Assembly: GCF_035474595.1 (NCBI RefSeq)
Contig: NZ_DATIND010000001.1
Location: 62,001 to 126,000 of the forward strand
DNA from: Longimicrobium sp.
Lineage (GTDB): Bacteria > Gemmatimonadota > Gemmatimonadetes > Longimicrobiales > Longimicrobiaceae
Length of the DNA: 64,000 nucleotides
Reading direction: 5' to 3'
A program made the translations under genes and the position numbers. The notes under the pieces were generated by a model that saw only the letters and a list, made by a program, of their open reading frames with translations, searched no databases and had not been told where the DNA came from. This document shows, piece by piece, positions 59,019 through 64,000 of this stretch (positions are counted from its first letter, which is position 1; the number at the start of each line of letters is the position of its first letter).

Positions 59019-60236
59019 GTGCCGACCACCCTGATCGGCGTCGACCTGCGGCGCCCGCCCGAAGAGCAGTACCCGCGTCCCCACAACCGCTGGCATCCCG
59101 ACATCCCCCCAGTCGCGTCGGTGGACCCGGGCGCGGTGTTCCGGCTGGAGTGCCTGGACCTGTCGGGCGGCCAGATCGTGAACAGCGACTCGGCCGACGA
59201 CGTCCGCGAGCTCGACCTTTCCCAGCTGCACTACCTGAGCGGCCCGGTGGCGGTGAACGGCGCGCGCCCCGGCGACCTGCTGGTGGTGGACATCCTCGAC
59301 ATCGGCCCGCTCTCGGGCGCCGAGTGGGGGTTCACGGGGATCCTGGACCGGCAGACGGGCACGGGGCTGCTGACCGACGAGTACCCCGAGGCGCGCAAGG
59401 CGATCTGGGACCTGAACGGCATCTACGCCACCAGCCGCCACGTGCAGGACGTGCGCTTCGCCGCGCTCCCGCACCCGGGGACGATCGGGTGCGCGCCCTC
59501 GCCCGAGCGGCTGGCGCGGTGGAACCGGCGCGAGCTGAAGGTGGCCTCCACGCACGGCGGGCACTTCACCTGGGGAACCGCGGTGCCGCAGGCCGGCGGC
59601 GCGCTGATGGGGATGCTGGAGGCGGCGCACGCCGAGCGCGTGGCCGGCGAGGCGGCGCGCACCTGGGCGGCGCGCGAGAACGGCGGCAACCTGGACGTGA
59701 AGGAGCTGGCCCGCGGCTCGCGCGCCTACCTTCCCGTGTACGTGGAGGGCGCCAACCTCTCGGTGGGCGACCTGCAGTTCAGCCAGGGGGATGGGAAGAT
59801 CACCGGGCTGGGCGGGGTGAAGATGGCCGGCTACATCGACCTGCACGTGGACCTGATGCCCGACGGGATCAACCGTACGGGGATCACCAGCCCGGTGTTC
59901 GAGCCGGCGCCGGTGGAGCGCGGATACTCCGAGTACGTGACCTTCCAGGGGATCTCGGTCGACGAGAACGACACGCAGCACTACCTGGACGTGTGGGTGG
60001 CGTACCGGATGGCCTGCCGCCACGCCATCCGCCACCTGCAGCGCTACGGCTTCACCGGCGAGCAGGCGTACGTGCTGCTGGCAGCCGCGCCGGTGCAGGG
60101 CCGCATCAGCTGCATGCTGGAGCACCCCAACGTCTGCTGCACCGTGGCGCTCCCCAGCACCATCTTCGACTTCGACATCGGCCCGCGCACGGAGATCCGC
60201 TCGGCGCCGCGAGGGGAGCTGGCGAGGCCGTCATAG
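59019..60236 (+). CDS. Formamidase/acetamidase (FmdA/AmdA family)
   Basis: The product has 405 residues from GTG after GGAGGTG. The family features are clear: RWHPDIPPVASVDPG near the start, GDLLVVDILDIGPL, the HPGTIGCAPS motif, THGGHFTWGTAVPQAGGAL, and GYIDLHVDLMPDGI. It hydrolyses formamide or short amides to ammonia and the acid. It is cytoplasmic. It appears as a single gene; no amide transporter is adjacent. The stop is followed directly by the 8-bp repeat array. Confidence 0.94.
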   Translation: MPTTLIGVDLRRPPEEQYPRPHNRWHPDIPPVASVDPGAVFRLECLDLSGGQIVNSDSADDVRELDLSQLHYLSGPVAVNGARPGDLLVVDILDIGPLSGAEWGFTGILDRQTGTGLLTDEYPEARKAIWDLNGIYATSRHVQDVRFAALPHPGTIGCAPSPERLARWNRRELKVASTHGGHFTWGTAVPQAGGALMGMLEAAHAERVAGEAARTWAARENGGNLDVKELARGSRAYLPVYVEGANLSVGDLQFSQGDGKITGLGGVKMAGYIDLHVDLMPDGINRTGITSPVFEPAPVERGYSEYVTFQGISVDENDTQHYLDVWVAYRMACRHAIRHLQRYGFTGEQAYVLLAAAPVQGRISCMLEHPNVCCTVALPSTIFDFDIGPRTEIRSAPRGELARPS

Positions 60237-60238
60237 GA

Positions 60239-60326
60239 GAAGTGCGGAAGTGCGGAAGTGCGGAAGTGCGGAAGTGCGGAAGTGCGGAAGTGCGGAAGTG
60301 CGGAAGTGCGGAAGTGCGGAAGTGCG
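60239..60326 (+). repeat. (GAAGTGCG)11 tandem repeat
   Basis: Eleven perfect copies of the 8-base unit start two bases after the formamidase stop. The unit is the same as the short repeats at 2681-3106 and 20165-20186. Perfect repetition suggests recent slippage. It is not CRISPR-like because there are no spacers. Confidence 0.95.
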
Positions 60327-60357
60327 TTTGAAGAAGGAAAGAAGTCTCACGCAGACG

Positions 60358-60400
60358 AGCAGAGGCAGCAGAGAACGACCGCGTCTCTGCTGCCTCTGCT
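60358..60400 (+). terminator. Long hairpin after the repeat array
   Basis: CAGAGGCAGCAGAGA (60360-60374) pairs perfectly with TCTCTGCTGCCTCTG (60384-60398), extended by AGC/GCT at the base. There is a TTCC downstream, not a T run. It lies between convergent genes and can serve both. Confidence 0.7.
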
Positions 60401-60443
60401 TCCTGGACGCCGGACGAACGGCTCCGTCGCGGGGAGAGACTGC

Positions 60444-60749
60444 TCAGTAGCAGCCGTCGGCCTCGGCGGTGGCGGGCTCATAGCAGACGCTGTGACAGCT
60501 GAGCTGGCACGTGAAGTTGCACGACGCGCAGGTGTTGCCGCAGGTGTTCCAGCAGGTGTTCACGCAACTGGCGCACGAGCCGTTGCACGACGCCTGGTAG
60601 GTGTTGCACACGCCGTCGTAGTCGCTGACCGGCTCCTGGGGCGGAACTTCACCTTGCGCGCGCACCGTGCCGGCACCTTCCAGGCGCGCGGACACGGCAA
60701 AGGAGTCGACGGTGAGCTGATCCAGGTCCAGGCGAAGCTTGCGGTTCAT
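60444..60749 (-). CDS. Pinensin-like RiPP precursor with 12-Cys core
   Basis: The product has 101 residues from an ATG preceded by GAGGTG. The leader MNRKLRLDLDQLTVDSFAVS is of the same KLxLDxLxVxSF type as the 43880 precursor. The core from about residue 45 holds 12 Cys, nine of them directly preceded by Ser or Thr (for example CNGSCASCVNTCWNTCGNTC). This density is far above a normal lanthipeptide and could make many thioether or disulfide links or bind metal. No modification enzymes lie nearby. It ends ATAEADGCY. Confidence 0.82.
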   Translation of the reverse strand: MNRKLRLDLDQLTVDSFAVSARLEGAGTVRAQGEVPPQEPVSDYDGVCNTYQASCNGSCASCVNTCWNTCGNTCASCNFTCQLSCHSVCYEPATAEADGCY

Positions 60750-60940
60750 CGTGGCACCTCGGGAAGAATGAGTCGCCGCCGCCACGGTGGCGGCAGCGAG
60801 AAGGCGGAGCGGAACCGGAGGGCAGGGCCCCCCCCGGCCGCTCCTGAAGATTATGGCGGAATACGGAATGGGATGCCAGCCCTTCCGCCATCGAACCGGG
60901 TCCGCGGCGCGGCATGCGCGGCTCACGTTCCTTCCCCCGA

Positions 60941-61249
60941 ATGAATCTCCCGATGAACGAGCAGCCTCGTCCCCCAGGCAAGCGGCCGTCGGTCCTGAAG
61001 CCGGATGGGGAGGGCGGGCCCGAGGGCGCGATCGCCCGCGGCGTGAGCCTGCTGATGACGGTGGGGCTCTACGTGGTGCTCGGCTCCGTCGCGCTGGTGG
61101 CCGGGATGATGGCGATGTTCGGCGCGGGAACGTTCTGGCTCGTCGTCGCGATCGCCGCCGGGATCGGTCTCCTGGTCCTGACCGCGGGGCTGGTGACGCA
61201 GTACCGCACCGAATCGCCCCGGAGGAAGCGGCGGCTGCCGGGGAGATGA
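60941..61249 (+). CDS. Small two-helix membrane protein
   Basis: The product has 102 residues; ATG at 60941 or 60953, neither with a good ribosome site. A hydrophilic N-terminus (NEQPRPPGKRPSVLKPDGEG) is followed by two membrane helices, VSLLMTVGLYVVLGSVALVA and FWLVVAIAAGIGLLVLTAGL, and a basic tail (SPRRKRRLPGR) that stays inside. The AtpI/Gly-zipper type of helix is seen, but the family is not recognised. Confidence 0.65.
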   Translation: MNLPMNEQPRPPGKRPSVLKPDGEGGPEGAIARGVSLLMTVGLYVVLGSVALVAGMMAMFGAGTFWLVVAIAAGIGLLVLTAGLVTQYRTESPRRKRRLPGR

Positions 61250-61265
61250 AAGATGGGGCCCACGC

Positions 61266-61312
61266 AAAGAAGCAGAGCAGCGGAGGAGATCTCCCGCTGC
61301 TCTGCTTCTTTT
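61266..61312. terminator. Terminator between convergent genes
   Basis: AAAGAAGCAGAGCAGCGG (61266-61283) pairs with CCGCTGCTCTGCTTCTTT (61294-61311), an 18-base perfect stem with a T run on the plus side and an A run on the other, so it serves both directions. GGGGACA-type repeats follow (61314-61332). Confidence 0.92.
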
Positions 61313-61336
61313 GCCCTGTCCCCTGTCCCCTGCCGT

Positions 61337-62557
61337 TCAGCCGATGTTCGGCGCGGCGAAGATCGGCGCGACCACCAGGGCCGCGGCGCCGCGGAGTCGC
61401 GTCTGCGGGTCGTGCGGCTCGGGGATGACGGGCGTCGCGGCGGTGCCCTGCGTGAGCGTGCGCTCGGCCAGCGCGGCCACCACCTGCGGCCGGATCAGGT
61501 CCCACCCCGCCGCGATCTCGCCGCCCACCACGATGCGCGCGGGGTTCAGCGCGTTCACGATCGCCGCGAGGCCCAGGCCCACGTAGCGGCCCGTCGCCTC
61601 CAGCGCCGCCCGCGCCGCCGCGTCGCCCGCGCGGGCGCGGGCGATCACGTCGGCCACGGTCAGGCGCGTCTCGCGCACCTGCGCGTAGCTCTCACGCGTG
61701 GCCAGCTCGCGCCCCAGGTAGCGGGCGACGATGGCGGGGTTGGAGGTGTACGCCTCCCAGCAGCCGTGCGAGCCGCAGAGGCAGGCGGGGCCGTCGAGCG
61801 AGAGGGGGATGTGGCCGAACTCGCCGGCGGCGTCGCGGTGGCCGCGCACCAGGTGGCCGCCCATCACCAGCCCCGCGCCCACGCCGTCGGAGAAGGTGAC
61901 GTAGGCGAAGCTGTCGGTGCCGTTCTCCGCGCCCTGGCCCATCCACATCTGCGCCAGCGCGCAGGCCACGGCGTCGCGCTCGACGTGGACGGGGAGGCCG
62001 ACCGCCTTCTCCAGTGCGCAGCGCAGGTCCACGTCGCGCCACCCCAGCGTGGGCGCGTTCAGCAGCCGCCCCGTCGCGCGGTCCACCATCCCCGGGACGA
62101 CGAGGCCGATCCCCTGGCACACGCCCTCTGCGGCGTGCGCCTCGAGCAGGCGCTGGATGCGCGCGGCCAGCGCCTCCACCAGCTCGTCGGGCCGCGCGGG
62201 GGTGGACAGCAGCTCGGTGGAGAGCGCGCGGCCGCTGAAGTCGGCCAGCATGATCTGCGTCTCCGACAGCCGCACGTCGATGGCCACGGCCAGGCGGTCG
62301 TGCGCGCGGACGTGCAGGAGCGTGGGCTTGCGCCCGCGGGGCGACGCGCCGGTGGCGCCCTCGGCCAGCAGCCCCTGCTCGATCAGCTCGTTCACCAGCG
62401 GGGTCACGATCCCGCGCGCCACCTCCATCCGCCGCGCCAGGTCGGCGCGCGAGATGGGCTGGTACTCGCGCACCAGGTTCAGGACGATCTGGCGGTTGAT
62501 CTCCTTGGTGGTCGTGCGCGTGGCACGCTGGAAGTTGCGCGGGTCGATCTTTCGCAC
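61337..62557 (-). CDS. ROK family transcriptional regulator
   Basis: The product has 406 residues. The N-terminal winged helix (INRQIVLNLVREYQPISRADLARRM) is followed by the ROK sugar-kinase-like domain with GIGLVVPGMVDRATG, VHVERDAVACALAQMWMG, the GHIPLSLDGPACLCGSHGCWEAY zinc motif (H...CxCGxxGCxE) and RIVVGGEIAAGW. It resembles NagC/XylR repressors that release DNA on binding a sugar. It is divergent from the SSS symporter gene, its likely target. Confidence 0.93.
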   Translation of the reverse strand: MRKIDPRNFQRATRTTTKEINRQIVLNLVREYQPISRADLARRMEVARGIVTPLVNELIEQGLLAEGATGASPRGRKPTLLHVRAHDRLAVAIDVRLSETQIMLADFSGRALSTELLSTPARPDELVEALAARIQRLLEAHAAEGVCQGIGLVVPGMVDRATGRLLNAPTLGWRDVDLRCALEKAVGLPVHVERDAVACALAQMWMGQGAENGTDSFAYVTFSDGVGAGLVMGGHLVRGHRDAAGEFGHIPLSLDGPACLCGSHGCWEAYTSNPAIVARYLGRELATRESYAQVRETRLTVADVIARARAGDAAARAALEATGRYVGLGLAAIVNALNPARIVVGGEIAAGWDLIRPQVVAALAERTLTQGTAATPVIPEPHDPQTRLRGAAALVVAPIFAAPNIG

Positions 62558-63059
62558 GGCGGACGGGGTCAGGTGGGTGAACCGCTCGGGGACCGGCCCG
62601 GTGCCCGCCGGAAACGCGCGGGCGCGATTTTGTCAGTCCGCCGTCCCAATTCGGCGGCGCGGGCCGGCCGCGGGTGGAACGGGCGCCGGCGGAGGCGGCG
62701 GAGACGCGCGTGCCGGCCGGAATCCGCGCCGGCTCGCGGGGCTGGCCGGGCCGCCCAAAGATGGCCGCCAAAACCTTGTGGAGCAAGTCGTCTCGCGTTT
62801 CGCCCCCCTCCGCCGGGGCGGGGCGGAGGCGGCGAAAAGGGCTTGCGGAGCGGATTTGCGCGTCTTATTCTGCGCATCATCTTTGTTAAGATCGCTGACA
62901 AATCGTCCCGCGCCGATCCCCCGCGCGGAGCCGGTGCCTCGCGTCCCCCGCGGCGGCATCGGCCCGGCGGAACCGGCCGGACCTGGAATCCCCCTCCGGC
63001 GCGCCCGCGGCCCACCCGCGGAGCGGCAGGCCCCATCCCCCAACCCACCGGGACCTCCG
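62558..63059. promoter_or_regulatory. Divergent regulatory region of the ROK gene and the symporter
   Basis: No gene is seen. A good promoter for the symporter is TTGCGG (62843-62848), 17 bases, TATTCT (62866-62871). Around 62870-62910 the sequence is A/T-rich (CATCATCTTTGTTAAGATCG), with AACAAAGATGATGCGCAGAA on the opposite strand. An operator for the ROK regulator is expected here, but I see no clear inverted repeat. Confidence 0.5.
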
Positions 63060-64000
63060 TGACGATCCAGCTGCATACGATCGACTACGTCATCCTGGCC
63101 CTGTACTTCGCCTTCGTGGTGGGGATCGGGGCGGCGCTGAAGCGCCACATGAAGTCGTCCACCGACTTCTTCCTCTCGGGGCGGTCGATCCCGGCGTGGG
63201 TGGCGGGGCTGGCCTTTCTCTCGGCCAACCTGGGGGCGCAGGAGGTGATCGGGATGGCGGCGTCGGGGGCCAAGTACGGGATCGCCACCAGCCACTTCTA
63301 CTGGGTGGGCGCCATCCCCGCCATGGTGTTCGTGGGCGTGTTCATGATGCCGTTCTACTACGGCTCGCGCGCCCGCTCGGTCCCCGAGTACCTGCGGCTG
63401 CGCTTCGACGAGAAGACGCGCGGGCTGAACGCCGTGTCGTTCGCGGTGATGACGGTGTTCTCGTCGGGCATCTCCATGTACGCCATGGGCCTGCTGCTCG
63501 GCGTCCTTCTCGGCTGGGACTTCAACTTCAGCGTGCTGGTTTCGGCCGTCATCGTCCTTCTCTACATCTTCCTGGGCGGGCTGACGAGCGCCATCTACAA
63601 CGAGGTGCTGCAGTTCTTCCTCATCGTGGCCGGCTTCATCCCCCTGGTCTTCCTGGGGCTGCGGGACGTGGGGGGATGGCACGGGCTGACGCAGCGGCTG
63701 GCTGAGACGGCCACGCACAACGGCTTCGCGGCGGGCGCGTACACCGAGAGCTGGCGGCACATGGGGAGCGCCGCCGCCAACCCGATGGGGGTGGAGTGGT
63801 TCGGGCTGGTGATGGGGCTGGGCTTCGTCCTTTCCTTCGGCTACTGGACGACGGACTTCCTGGTCGTGCAGCGGGCGATGGCGGCGGATTCGATGTCGGC
63901 CGCGCGGCGGACGCCGCTGATCGCCGCCTTCCCCAAGATGCTCTTTCCCGCGCTGGTGATTTTGCCGGGGATGATCGCGATCGCGCTGACCACGCGCTCG
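63060..64000 (+). CDS. Sodium:solute symporter (SSS family), 3' end outside window
   Basis: The open frame runs from a GTG at 63060 to the window edge, giving 313 residues. Hydrophobic helices begin at TIDYVILALYFAFVVGIGAA. The SSS signature is present: DFFLSGRSIPAWVAGLAFLSANLGAQEVIGMAASGAKYG, with the family's Gly-rich motif, PEYLRLRFDEKTRGLNA, and FLGGLTSAIYNEVLQFFLIVAG. About eight of the usual 13-14 helices lie in the window. It should take up a sugar, acid or similar solute with Na+. The ROK gene opposite suggests a sugar-type substrate. Confidence 0.92.

Noticed and set aside
60239-60326. Possible CRISPR array
   Set aside because: The 8-base units are contiguous with no spacers and no cas genes are near. 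It is a microsatellite.
1-64000. tRNA or rRNA genes
   Set aside because: Looking for tRNA T-arm patterns and 16S/23S-like stretches by eye gave nothing convincing. A covariance search would settle it.

Overview
The window is about 70% G+C, with small genes packed on both strands and many short palindromic repeats at gene junctions. Several traits together suggest a Gemmatimonadota bacterium close to Longimicrobium: a BTAD-type regulator, Cys-rich precursors with a pinensin-like leader (KLxLDxLxVxSF), two sigma-54 response regulators, DUF305/LVIVD genes, and (GAAGTGCG)n and GGGGACA-type junction repeats. This placement is inference; there is no rRNA, tRNA or phage/IS transposase gene in the window.

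Layout. 1-4.5 kb: the end of a BTAD regulator, two paralogous exported proteins, and a sigma-54 response regulator preceded by GTGCG repeats. 4.7-12.1 kb: a polysaccharide deacetylase, then a minus-strand set made of a CHAT/TPR protease, an unknown protein and a HAD-like/M28 peptidase fusion. 12.7-21.6 kb: a small exported defensin-like Cys-rich peptide, a membrane spermidine-synthase-like protein, a Gly/Tyr-rich protein, an LVIVD/DUF305 pair, a MazG-like enzyme and a second sigma-54 response regulator. 22.2-25.1 kb: a more A/T-rich accessory stretch with a TPR/coiled-coil membrane protein bounded by an inverted repeat. 25.2-30.3 kb: a five-gene chaperone-usher type pilus/coat operon. 31-46.5 kb: mostly housekeeping and sensory genes (aminotransferase/CMD pair, cold-shock protein, GAF histidine kinase, substrate-binding lipoprotein, SIMPL protein, CAX antiporter, CbbX/EccA-like AAA+ ATPase, ricin-type lectin, one RiPP precursor, catalase-like protein).

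The most unusual part is 46.7-55.4 kb. The leader and first codons of carB (the intact gene starts at 51010) occur as three or four upstream remnants, each ending next to one unrelated, more A/T-rich cargo gene coding for a membrane or exported protein. On the other side of carB, a MazEF module sits between two copies of the 3' end of a YdeI-like gene, next to a frameshifted small gene and a truncated partner. Both sides look like repeated insertion events that duplicate the end of a host gene, with no recombinase gene nearby.

55.3-64 kb: a YdeI-like protein, a methyltransferase, a RuvC-fold protein, a lone receiver protein, an HTH regulator with a palindromic operator over its promoter, a formamidase/acetamidase, an 11-copy 8-bp repeat, a 12-Cys RiPP precursor, and a divergent ROK repressor / Na+-solute symporter pair cut by the window end. 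Two related families of twin-hairpin dispersed elements (REPIN-like) occur through the window; in one of them the stems change by compensatory substitutions.
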